DNA from: Flavobacteriales bacterium
Lineage (GTDB): Bacteria; Bacteroidota; Bacteroidia; Flavobacteriales_D; Parvicellaceae
DNA: 64,000 bases
Direction: 5' to 3'
Assembly: GCA_018401455.1 (NCBI GenBank)
Contig: JAGYKU010000008.1
Span: 1 to 64,000 of the forward strand
Shown here piece by piece: positions 56,826 through 64,000 of this stretch. Made by a program: the position numbers and the translations under genes. The notes under the pieces were generated by a model. It was not told where the DNA came from and searched no databases. It saw only the letters and a program-made list of their open reading frames with translations. Numbering within the stretch: position 1 is the stretch's first letter; every line of letters starts with the position of its first letter.

Positions 56826-57644
56826 ATGCAAGACTTAAAAAAAATCATAGAACAAGCTTGGGAAAACAGAGAGTTACTCAAAGAAATTTCAACCCAAGAG
56901 GCAATCAACGCAGTAATCGAGGAGATTGATAAAGGAAGATTGCGCACCGCAGAACCTACCGAAAGTGGAGATTGGCAAGTAAATGAATGGGTAAAAAAAG
57001 CGGTTGTAATGTATTTTCCAATTAGAAAAATGGAAACTATTGAAGTAGGGCCTTTCGAATTTCATGATAAAATGGCTTTGAAAAAAGACTATGCAAAACT
57101 AGGTGTTAGAGTTGTGCCTCATGCCATAGCACGATACGGAGCGTACGTGGCAAGTGGTGTCATCATGATGCCTTCTTATGTAAATATCGGGGCTTATGTT
57201 GATAGCGGAACAATGGTAGATACTTGGGCTACAGTGGGGTCTTGTGCTCAAATCGGCAAAAATGTTCATTTGAGTGGTGGCGTTGGAATTGGAGGAGTAC
57301 TTGAACCACTTCAAGCAAGTCCAGTTATCATAGAAGACAATGCTTTTATTGGAAGTAGATGTATCGTTGTTGAAGGTGTTCGTGTAGGAAAAGAAGCCGT
57401 TTTAGGAGCAAATGTTGTCCTTACAAAATCCACTAAAATAATAGACGTTACAGGAAGTGAACCTATTGAAATTAAAGGATATGTTCCTCCTCGAAAAGTG
57501 GTAATCCCAGGAAGTTATACCAAAGAATTCCCTTCTGGATCTTATCAAGTTCCTTGCGCACTAATTATTGGAGAAAGAAAACCTAGCACAGATCTAAAAA
57601 CATCTTTAAACGATGCTCTCAGAGAACATGATGTAGCAGTTTAA
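56826..57644 (+). CDS. dapD: tetrahydrodipicolinate N-succinyltransferase
   Basis: Succinylates tetrahydrodipicolinate in the succinylase branch of lysine/diaminopimelate synthesis, feeding peptidoglycan. 272 residues (E. coli 274). Left-handed beta-helix hexapeptides (GAYVASGVIMMPSYVNIGAY, VDSGTMVDTWATVGSCAQIG, KNVHLSGGVGIGGVLEPLQA) and the family block PVIIEDNAFIGSRCIVVEGV. All conserved parts intact. Followed by the converging ddl gene, also in cell-wall synthesis. Confidence 0.96.
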   Translation: MQDLKKIIEQAWENRELLKEISTQEAINAVIEEIDKGRLRTAEPTESGDWQVNEWVKKAVVMYFPIRKMETIEVGPFEFHDKMALKKDYAKLGVRVVPHAIARYGAYVASGVIMMPSYVNIGAYVDSGTMVDTWATVGSCAQIGKNVHLSGGVGIGGVLEPLQASPVIIEDNAFIGSRCIVVEGVRVGKEAVLGANVVLTKSTKIIDVTGSEPIEIKGYVPPRKVVIPGSYTKEFPSGSYQVPCALIIGERKPSTDLKTSLNDALREHDVAV

Positions 57645-57675
57645 AAGTAAATTAGATAATTAGTCAATTAACTAA

Positions 57676-58665
57676 TTATCTAATTAACAAAGAACATTCA
57701 ATTATCTCATCAAAAATTTGGGAAAGAGGAATACCTTCGGCTCTTGCCATTTGAGGAACTATACTCGCTGCAGATTGTCCAGGAACTGTATTGATTTCAA
57801 TCATATAAGGTTCGTCTTTTACAATGATATAGTCAATTCTAGCCAAACCTGACATATTGAGTAAATTGTATATTTTTTTAGTCAGTGATTTTACTTTCAA
57901 AGTCATTTCATCAGAAAGTTTTGCAGGAGTAATTTCTTCAGAATCACCAGCATATTTTGCATTGTAATCAAAAAACTCATTTTTTGAAATAATCTCTGTA
58001 ATGGGAAGAACTATTGTTTCTTTTGTGTTTCTATAGACACCGTTAGTTACTTCTCTTCCATCTAAAAATTGTTCGATTAATGCTTGCGTACCATTACCAT
58101 TCTCAGTTGCCAATTTAATAGCATCGTCCAATTGGGAAATGTTTTTCACTTTTGTTACACCAAAACTACTTCCTCCATCAGCAGGTTTCACAAAACATGG
58201 AAGTCCTAATTCTTTTAGGATATGTTCTTTGTCATATTGAGCACCTCTGTTTACAAGTATTGCTTTTGCGACAGGAATACCCAATTTCGATAAAAATGTA
58301 TTACAAATAAATTTGTTAAATGTCAATGTAGATAATAATTGATTGCAAGTATTGTAAGGAATATTCATCATATCAAAATAAGCCTGCAACTTTCCGTCTT
58401 CACCAGGAGTTCCATGTATTACAATAAATGCATATTCAAATTTAATATGTTCACCATCAACAATCATTGAAAAATCATTTCTATTGATTGGCGCATATTT
58501 TCCATCATTGGTATAGCCGTACCAACCATCAGAATCTATCCTTACTCTATATGTTTTGTATTTTTCTTTGTTCAGATGTTCATGAACAGTTTGTGCACTT
58601 TTCAGCGAAACAACTTTCTCATGACTATACCCACCTTCTATAATTGCAACTATCATAGTCTCCAT
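57676..58665 (-). CDS. ddl: D-alanine--D-alanine ligase
   Basis: ATP-grasp enzyme joining two D-Ala for peptidoglycan. 329 residues; starts MIVAIIEGGYSHEKVVSLKS (an ATG at 58656 gives this; 58665 adds METMIV in full). FAFIVIHGTPGEDGKLQAYF, KPADGGSSFGVTKV, ARIDYIIVKDEPYMIEINTV and PGQSAASIVPQMARAEG are the family blocks. The proper SHExxVS serine-histidine set for D-Ala1 is present. Adjacent to dapD and a PASTA protein, all cell-wall related. Confidence 0.95.
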   Translation of the reverse strand: METMIVAIIEGGYSHEKVVSLKSAQTVHEHLNKEKYKTYRVRIDSDGWYGYTNDGKYAPINRNDFSMIVDGEHIKFEYAFIVIHGTPGEDGKLQAYFDMMNIPYNTCNQLLSTLTFNKFICNTFLSKLGIPVAKAILVNRGAQYDKEHILKELGLPCFVKPADGGSSFGVTKVKNISQLDDAIKLATENGNGTQALIEQFLDGREVTNGVYRNTKETIVLPITEIISKNEFFDYNAKYAGDSEEITPAKLSDEMTLKVKSLTKKIYNLLNMSGLARIDYIIVKDEPYMIEINTVPGQSAASIVPQMARAEGIPLSQIFDEIIECSLLIR

Positions 58666-58830
58666 AAATTTGAATCAAAACTATTAAGATGAATCCAATT
58701 TTATATTAAAACATCAGAATAGTTATCAACTCTTTGCTGTTATCTCAATCTATGTTTTACTTGAATAATAAATAGTTTTTAACTGAGAATTAACCAGTCA
58801 ACATAATAATCAATTTTCAAATTACATTTC

Positions 58831-58968
58831 ATCGTAAATTCGTTTGTCGTCCAATCGTATGTCGTCACATCGTATGTCGTAATATCGTATATCGTATATC
58901 GTTAAATCGTATGTCGTTAAATCGTATGTCGTAACATCGTATGTCGTTAAATCGTATGTCGTAACATC
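58831..58968. repeat. 15-bp minisatellite, second long copy, about 9 units
   Basis: Same family as 54307-54456: core ATCGTATGTCGT with triplets CCA, CAC, AAT, TAA, AAC, TAA, AAC. It is less regular; one unit is shortened (ATCGTATATCGT ATATCGTTAA). It lies 50-60 bp upstream of the PASTA gene promoter box. Confidence 0.85.
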
Positions 58969-59017
58969 TATAATAAAAAAAACAAACTTATTTCTTATGT
59001 CGAACTCACGATATTTA

Positions 59018-59025
59018 TATCTTTG
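59018..59025 (+). promoter_or_regulatory. PASTA gene promoter -7 box
   Basis: TATCTTTG, perfect TAnnTTTG, 23 bases before the ATG. Confidence 0.6.
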
Positions 59026-59048
59026 CCCGATAGTAAAATTTAAAACAA

Positions 59049-59939
59049 ATGGTTTGGATCGTTGTTGGGATAATTGCATTTATATCCTTAATTCTTTTTT
59101 TATTCAGAAAACATTTAGGTGCTTTTCTAAGATTTTTGGTGAGTAAATTATTCTTAATCAATCTTGTATTGGCGCTCTCCCTAGCGATTTTAATTCCTTA
59201 TTGTAATATCAATAGCCTTGACGAATACACCAATCACGGCATCAAAAAAGCAGTGCCATATCTAGTTGGCACCCATGTAGATGATCTTTCAGAAAAAATG
59301 AAAGGAACAGAATTAAATTATTTAGTCAATGACTCTACTTATAGTGATGAATATCCAAGTGGAACTGTTATCAAACAAGATCCAGATCCCAAAATTAATT
59401 ATGACTCTGTAAAACCAGGAAGAACCATTTACCTTACCATTGTGAAAAAAAGTGGAGAATACAAAGAAGTCCCTGATTTAACAGGAGATTTTGTAGTTTC
59501 CAAAGAAGTGGCAAAAATTAAATTAGAGTCTAGAGGTTTTAAAGTTGATTTTACTTCAAAACCATCAGATAATGACAATGTAATTGAATTGCAAGTGAAT
59601 GGTAAAACAGTTAAGTCAGGTGCTAAACTTTTAAAAGGAACTAAAATTACTGTGGTTCACGGAACAGGTTCTGGTGGACAAGCGATTACCTTGCCTAATA
59701 TCAAAGGAATGACAGTTTTAGAAGCGAATCATACTTTGACAAGTGCAAGTTTAATTTTGGATGTTATTTACGAACCGGAAGCGTTGAATCAAGCAGATTC
59801 TTCTAATTTTGTAATTACAAGTCAAAACCCTACACCAGGAAGTGTGCCTCAAGGTATTGTAGCCTCTGGATCTACAGTGACAGCAATTGCTAAAAAACCT
59901 ATTGCTACTGTTCCAGATGATACAGGAAACAATAATTAG
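59049..59939 (+). CDS. PASTA domain-containing membrane protein
   Basis: 296 residues: two hydrophobic segments near the N-terminus (WIVVGIIAFISLILFLF; FLINLVLALSLAILI), then three PASTA domains (about residues 72-135, 138-208, 215-287: VPYLVGTHVDDLSEKM, VPDLTGDFVVSKEVAK, LPNIKGMTVLEANHTL). PASTA domains bind peptidoglycan or muropeptides. No kinase domain is attached, unlike Firmicutes PrkC. Gene lies near ddl; likely a cell-wall sensor or structural factor. Confidence 0.9.
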   Translation: MVWIVVGIIAFISLILFLFRKHLGAFLRFLVSKLFLINLVLALSLAILIPYCNINSLDEYTNHGIKKAVPYLVGTHVDDLSEKMKGTELNYLVNDSTYSDEYPSGTVIKQDPDPKINYDSVKPGRTIYLTIVKKSGEYKEVPDLTGDFVVSKEVAKIKLESRGFKVDFTSKPSDNDNVIELQVNGKTVKSGAKLLKGTKITVVHGTGSGGQAITLPNIKGMTVLEANHTLTSASLILDVIYEPEALNQADSSNFVITSQNPTPGSVPQGIVASGSTVTAIAKKPIATVPDDTGNNN

Positions 59940-59963
59940 ACTTTTTTTGAGTTTATCCTATTC

Positions 59964-62150
59964 ATGAAGAAACTACTATACATATTCACTTTTATTTTTT
60001 TGTCAATCAATATTGCATTTGCACAAGAAGAATTAGTGCCTCTTGAATATAATTCAAATTTAAAAACTCATAATAAATTAAATTCTGAAAAAGTAGGATT
60101 GATTCACAATACTTTTATTTATCTTTTTGATACTATTCAACTTCCTTTTTTAGATGATTTTTCACAGAATCATTTTCCGAAATTCAATGCAAATGAAACT
60201 GACCCGAATGTTGTCAGTGAAACATTTTACAGAATAGAAATAGTTGGAAATCCAGTTCCAATGGGAACAACTTTTATGTATGATTCTACTTTTGTTTATG
60301 AATATGATACTGTGCCAGGTTTTGGTTTTGATTCTATTATCTTAGTCAATAAAATTCCCAACCCAGATCAGTTAGCAGAAGTTTTTAATATTGATGCTTA
60401 TCCTGTTACATCTCAAACGGTTAAAGTTTGGCCTGGCTATGAAATTTATGATAGCCTTTGGAATAATAACCCTTTTGGAGATACTATTAACGTGTTTGAT
60501 TATGATATTATTCAAGATTCTGCAACAATTTATTTTGTAAGTGAAATCGCTTCAGATACAAATACCTATTGGCAAGATGTTGAGGTTTACCATAATTATA
60601 CTTACGCAAAAAATATTCAAACTCTTGGCGTAGCTTCATTTGATGGTTTGGACGAAAATGGTTATCCTTATGATTTCACTTCTCCTTCTGCTTACGGTGT
60701 GGCAGATGTGCTTACCTCAAAACCAATTGATATGAGTGGAGTGGTACTTGGAGATTCTGTTTATATGAGTTTTTTAGTTGAACCTGGAGGTTTTGGTGAA
60801 AATCCAGATGCTAATGATTCTCTAATTCTAGAGTACTGGTCGCCATTATTTAATCAATGGAATACTGTTTGGAGAACAAACGGATATACATCTGATGTTT
60901 TTAAAATGAACTTAATCAAAATTATAGATCCAATTTATTTCCAAAATGGATTCCAATTTAGATTCAAAAACTATGGCTCTCTAACAGGCAGTATTGATGT
61001 TTGGCACTTGGATTATGTTCATTTAGATATCCTGAGGTCTTATGAAGATACCATTACCAAAGACTGGGCTTACGCAGAACCATCCCCTTCTTTTATCAAA
61101 GAGTTTACTGCAATGCCTTGGACACATTATGAATTTGCTCCAGAAAATAACATGATTACAAGTCACGTAGCACTAACATTCAATTCAGCAAACGTTACGC
61201 CTTTTGTAAATCCTTGCAATATGCAACTTACTTATGATAATAATCTAATTGAAACGCTACCATATATTATTACTACTCCAAATATTCCAGCCAAAAGTTA
61301 TTTCGATATGAATTATAATATTCCAACTACTTTTTGGTTTGATACTGTTTATGCAGATACTTGCGCGGATTTTAAAGTAGTTCAGTTTATCAATAACAAT
61401 ACACTTACCGCAAGTGATATTCCTCAAAATGACACACTTACTCATATTCAACATTTCTCAAATTACTACTCTTATGATGACGGAACAGCCGAAGCGGCTT
61501 ATGGTCTAGTGAGTATTGGTGCAGAATTAGCATACAGATTCACTCTGGCTCCAGGACTTTCAGATACAATAAGAGCAATTCAAATTCATTTCTCTCCCTC
61601 TGTAAATGATGTTAGTAGTAAGTTGTTTTTTCTCCAAATTTGGGACGATTTTCAAGGAGAACCTGGGAATTTGATTTATACTACAGATCAATTAGTCCCC
61701 GAAACATATTCTCCGCAATATAATGTAGGTCAAAATGGTTTCTTTGAATATGTTTTACCAGAAAAAGTTTTGGTGTCTGGGACTTATTATGTAGGTTGGA
61801 AACAAGCTTCTGCCGATAGATTAAATATTGGTTTTGATTACAATATTAATAATCAAGATAAAATATTTTACAAACTTTCTAGTTCTTGGCAAAATACAAG
61901 TTTTGAAGGTTCTTTAATGATGAGACCTGTTTTTACTTCCGGAAAAGATTATATATTATCTCAAAAAGAAATTAAACCGTGGAATCCTGAGGTTACAATT
62001 TATCCAAATCCAACAAACAACGATTTATATATAGCATCAGATGATATTACAATAGATAATGTTCAAGTTTTCGATCTTCAAGGAAAGTTACTGATTTCTG
62101 AACCTTTTTCAAATCCTAATAATTATTTAAATGTTTCAAGTTTGAAGTAA
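59964..62150 (+). CDS. T9SS type A sorting domain-containing secreted protein, CTD end out of frame
   Basis: 728 residues with signal peptide (LLYIFTFIFLSINIAFA). The body holds beta-rich, possibly jelly-roll regions (VSFDGLDENGYPYDFTSPSA; a WDDFQGEPGNLIYTT segment). The C-terminus is a T9SS CTD (WNPEVTIYPNPTNNDLYIAS, IDNVQVFDLQGKLLISEPF, YLNVSSL) but the ORF stops before its usual last strands. Deleting one A near 62146 gives SNGLYIIQLK, then TNKIKQFKKVFSF in adjusted frames. Thus the sorting signal is complete in the DNA. Likely exported and anchored by PorU; see porZ in this window. Confidence 0.85.
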   Translation: MKKLLYIFTFIFLSINIAFAQEELVPLEYNSNLKTHNKLNSEKVGLIHNTFIYLFDTIQLPFLDDFSQNHFPKFNANETDPNVVSETFYRIEIVGNPVPMGTTFMYDSTFVYEYDTVPGFGFDSIILVNKIPNPDQLAEVFNIDAYPVTSQTVKVWPGYEIYDSLWNNNPFGDTINVFDYDIIQDSATIYFVSEIASDTNTYWQDVEVYHNYTYAKNIQTLGVASFDGLDENGYPYDFTSPSAYGVADVLTSKPIDMSGVVLGDSVYMSFLVEPGGFGENPDANDSLILEYWSPLFNQWNTVWRTNGYTSDVFKMNLIKIIDPIYFQNGFQFRFKNYGSLTGSIDVWHLDYVHLDILRSYEDTITKDWAYAEPSPSFIKEFTAMPWTHYEFAPENNMITSHVALTFNSANVTPFVNPCNMQLTYDNNLIETLPYIITTPNIPAKSYFDMNYNIPTTFWFDTVYADTCADFKVVQFINNNTLTASDIPQNDTLTHIQHFSNYYSYDDGTAEAAYGLVSIGAELAYRFTLAPGLSDTIRAIQIHFSPSVNDVSSKLFFLQIWDDFQGEPGNLIYTTDQLVPETYSPQYNVGQNGFFEYVLPEKVLVSGTYYVGWKQASADRLNIGFDYNINNQDKIFYKLSSSWQNTSFEGSLMMRPVFTSGKDYILSQKEIKPWNPEVTIYPNPTNNDLYIASDDITIDNVQVFDLQGKLLISEPFSNPNNYLNVSSLK

Positions 62151-62281
62151 TGGGCTGTATATTATTCAACTCAAACCAACAAAATCAAACAATTCAAAAA
62201 AAGTTTTCAGTTTTTCGATAAATATTTATGGAATTTTTATGCTTTCTACATCTTAGATGGTGAACATAAAAATTATATAAA

Positions 62282-62989
62282 ATGAAAACAATGATGACAA
62301 TCGCAATTAGCCTTATGAGTATAGGTCTTATTGCACAAGCAAGTTTCGGAGAGATTAAAGGAAAAGTTCTCGACAAAGAAACGAAAGAACCAGTTCCTTT
62401 TTCAAATGTCTATGTAATGTCCAATGGAAATGCTGTTGGAACGGTAACAAATATTGACGGTGAATTCAAAATAAAACCGCTTCCGGCAGGCACTTATGAT
62501 TTAGTAGTATCAAATGTTGAATATGGCACAACAACGTTACCAGGAATTATAGTACAAACTGAACAAATAGCTTTTGCTGGGGAAATATTAATTTCAAATG
62601 GAAATGTTATTAAAGTATTAGATGTTTCAGCAGTAAAGTTAATTAATCCAGAAGAAACAAGTTTGGTAACAACCTCATGGGAACAAATTAAAAATTCTCC
62701 AACAAGAACAAATATCAATAGAATTGCAGGAGATGGAAATTCAAACGTTCAAGTTTCTGAAGACGGAAACGAAATTTATTTCAGAGGTTCTAGAAATGGA
62801 GATGTATTATATATTGTCGATGGAGTTAAAATAACCGGAGGAAGACCAATACTTCCAAGTCAAGGGATCAATAGAATGTCTGTTTATACAGGAGGAGTTC
62901 CTGCAAAATATGGAGATACAATGGGCGGAGTAGTCGTTGTTGAAACCAAAAGTTACTTCGATTTATATTATGAGTCTTTAAGAAAATAA
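62282..62989 (+). CDS. CarboxypepD_reg-like and TonB-plug domain protein
   Basis: 235 residues: signal peptide, CarboxypepD_reg-like domain (about 22-110: IKGKVLDKETKEPVPFSNVY, GTVTNIDGEFKIKPLPAGTY) and a TonB receptor plug-like domain (about 125-225: YFRGSRNGDVLYIVDGVKIT, GGVPAKYGDTMGGVVVVETK). No beta-barrel follows, so it cannot be a complete receptor. It may be a plug-only protein or the remains of a longer gene. Its last 60 bp are duplicated just downstream. Follows the T9SS gene. Confidence 0.8.
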   Translation: MKTMMTIAISLMSIGLIAQASFGEIKGKVLDKETKEPVPFSNVYVMSNGNAVGTVTNIDGEFKIKPLPAGTYDLVVSNVEYGTTTLPGIIVQTEQIAFAGEILISNGNVIKVLDVSAVKLINPEETSLVTTSWEQIKNSPTRTNINRIAGDGNSNVQVSEDGNEIYFRGSRNGDVLYIVDGVKITGGRPILPSQGINRMSVYTGGVPAKYGDTMGGVVVVETKSYFDLYYESLRK

Positions 62990-63112
62990 AGTAATCCCTT
63001 CCCCCTCCCTTGGTTACACAATGGGCGGAGTAGTGGTTATCGAAACCAAAAGTTACTTCGATTTGTATCACGATCACTAAGAAATATATTATCCTTCCCC
63101 CTCCCTCGGAGG
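62918..63112. repeat. 100-bp tandem duplication of the plug gene 3' end
   Basis: The segment from ACAATGGGCGGAGTAGT at 62918 recurs at 63018, exactly 100 bp on, including the coding tail (MGGVV.ETKSYFDLY) and the flanking CTTCCCCCTCCCT. The copies differ at several bases, including codon-changing ones, so the duplication is not recent. Confidence 0.8.
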
Positions 63113-63128
63113 GGGCTAGGGGGTGGTT
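63094..63128. terminator. GC-rich hairpin, possible terminator
   Basis: CCCCCTCCCTCGGAGGGGGC plus AGGGGGTGG: a C-rich arm followed by two G-rich arms in otherwise AT-rich DNA, between the plug gene and the sigma factor gene. It can form alternative stems. Confidence 0.45.
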
Positions 63129-63195
63129 AAAGCTGTTCCAACTCAAATTCCAAATTTAATTCCAAAACTATATTACCCATTTATACTTAAAAAGA

Positions 63196-63203
63196 TAACT
63201 TTG
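63196..63203 (+). promoter_or_regulatory. sigma factor gene promoter -7 box
   Basis: TAACTTTG, perfect TAnnTTTG, about 54 bases before the proposed start. Confidence 0.5.
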
Positions 63204-63256
63204 CCCCTCAGAAAAAAGAATAGTATTTTTAATTTAATCAAAAACTTCATATACAA

Positions 63257-63829
63257 TTGATTTTCGGAAAAAGAAATAGCGATTTAAGTGACTCAAAACT
63301 GGTGTTGAAGTATCAAAAAACACTCAATGCAAAGTATATTGGATTTTTATTTGATAGATACGGAGCTTTAGTTTTTGGAGTTTGCTTGAAGTATTTGAAA
63401 AATAGTGACGATAGTAAAGATGCTGTAATTAAAATTTTCGAAAAGATAATTGAAGATCTCAAAAACACAAAAGTTACTTATTTTAAATCTTGGCTATATA
63501 TGGTCTCCAAAAATCATTGCTTAATGATATTGAGGAAAAAAAAGCACGATACTTCAAATATAGATGATATACAATTGCCATACGAACAAGAGGAGTTAAG
63601 TAATTTCGAAGCAAATGAATTAAAATTTAATGAACTAGATAAGGCATTACTGCAACTTAAAGAAAGCCAAAGGTTATGTATAATGCTTTTTTATATTGAG
63701 GAATTAAGTTACGATGATGTTTCTAAAAAAACAGGTCTCTCTCTTAATGAAGTAAAAAGCAATATTCAAAATGGAAAAAGAAATCTAAGAATATACATGG
63801 AAAATCACATAGAAAATAAAGTATTTTAA
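63257..63829 (+). CDS. ECF-type RNA polymerase sigma factor
   Basis: 190 residues (TTG start at 63257; no ATG is nearby). Region 2: FLFDRYGALVFGVCLKYLKN and DSKDAVIKIFEKIIEDLK. Region 4: LQLKESQRLCIMLFYIEELS followed by the helix-turn-helix YDDVSKKTGLSLNEVKSNIQ. Region 2 WLYMVSKNHCLMILRKKK is typical of sigma-70 family ECF proteins. It directs RNA polymerase to a small regulon. The next gene begins 2 bp later and may encode its regulator. Confidence 0.9.
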   Translation: MIFGKRNSDLSDSKLVLKYQKTLNAKYIGFLFDRYGALVFGVCLKYLKNSDDSKDAVIKIFEKIIEDLKNTKVTYFKSWLYMVSKNHCLMILRKKKHDTSNIDDIQLPYEQEELSNFEANELKFNELDKALLQLKESQRLCIMLFYIEELSYDDVSKKTGLSLNEVKSNIQNGKRNLRIYMENHIENKVF

Positions 63830-63831
63830 CA

Positions 63832-64000
63832 ATGGGAAATCCAAAAGACATATTTAAAAAATACAATTTACTCTCAGAAAAAGAAATCAAAGAGTACTTT
63901 TCAGGGAATCTTTCTGTCGAACAAAAAAGAAAGATCGAAAGAAAGATTGCTCAAGATGATTTTAATATGGATGCGATAGAAGGATTTGAAACTAATAAAG
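63832..64000 (+). CDS. hypothetical protein, 3' partial (possible sigma-linked membrane/anti-sigma protein)
   Basis: Only the first 56 codons are in the window: MGNPKDIFKKYNLLSEKEIK, EYFSGNLSVEQKRKIERKIA, QDDFNMDAIEGFETNK. The ATG is 2 bp after the sigma factor stop, so they are cotranscribed. The ...DAIEGF pattern after a lysine-rich helix is common in Bacteroidota proteins encoded after ECF sigma factors, often with a membrane helix further on; an anti-sigma role is guessed from position. Confidence 0.55.
   Translation, partial: MGNPKDIFKKYNLLSEKEIKEYFSGNLSVEQKRKIERKIAQDDFNMDAIEGFETNK

Noticed and set aside
58822-59079. Reverse frame rich in TTYDLTTYD
   Set aside because: Again translation of the 15-mer minisatellite; it also overlaps the PASTA gene promoter and start.

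Overview
AT-rich chromosomal DNA of a Bacteroidota bacterium, probably in or near the Flavobacteriales; the genus cannot be read from sequence alone. The evidence is a type IX secretion component (PorZ), a T9SS-sorted protein, a CarboxypepD_reg/TonB-plug protein, a DUF5916 protein, CtlX, HutF, and many copies of the Bacteroidota -7 promoter box TAnnTTTG just upstream of genes. No tRNA, rRNA operon, CRISPR array, prophage or intact insertion sequence was seen. The one structural RNA found is the 4.5S SRP RNA at 40.26-40.36 kb.

Layout. 0-4.4 kb: class IV aminotransferase (cut by the window edge), YqgE, HutF and a HipBA-type toxin-antitoxin pair with likely operator repeats. 4.5-5.5 kb: a lipoprotein gene split by a stop, then heptanucleotide arrays. 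5.5-11.5 kb: guaA, a LysM/periplasmic-binding protein, and an mtaB-hypothetical-carbonic anhydrase operon. 12-18.3 kb: an operon of UPF0104 protein, GT2 glycosyltransferase and DppC permease, divergent from ruvC; then a Na/Pi cotransporter and a bacterial eRF1-like (baeRF, possibly Balon-like) protein. 18.8-22 kb: the thrS-infC-rpmI-rplT operon. 22.2-30 kb: sucC, a decayed NADAR gene, Hsp20, an M28 peptidase, rplS, DUF1456, and a DivIC-ZIP-CtlX operon. 30-40 kb: a broken membrane methyltransferase, a 206-bp repeat, OmpA, PorZ, PruA, an FMN reductase, a cold-shock protein, a NUDIX protein and PIN-PhoH. 40-42.9 kb: SRP RNA, then a gene-poor stretch of repeats and pseudogenes. 43-51.4 kb: HEAT protein, FadH, ferredoxin, acyl-CoA reductase, an LDH/MDH-type enzyme, thioredoxin and a cupin. 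51.5-64 kb: DUF5916 protein, RuvX/DUF423, DapD, Ddl, PASTA protein, T9SS-sorted protein, CarboxypepD_reg/TonB-plug protein and an ECF-like sigma factor with its downstream partner.

Most genes are housekeeping: translation, GMP synthesis, lysine and peptidoglycan synthesis, TCA cycle, Holliday junction processing. The unusual content lies between the genes. Tandem arrays with period 7 (and one family with period 15) combine a fixed core with a variable triplet. There is also a dispersed hairpin element whose two arms change together between copies.

Several conserved genes (guaA, the LysM protein, the HEAT protein, the cupin, the T9SS-sorted protein) are broken by what look like single extra bases, often in homopolymers. 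This fits sequencing or assembly error better than real loss. In contrast the NADAR and YwqK-like remnants carry many lesions and look truly decayed. All calls rest on reading the sequence; no searches were run.
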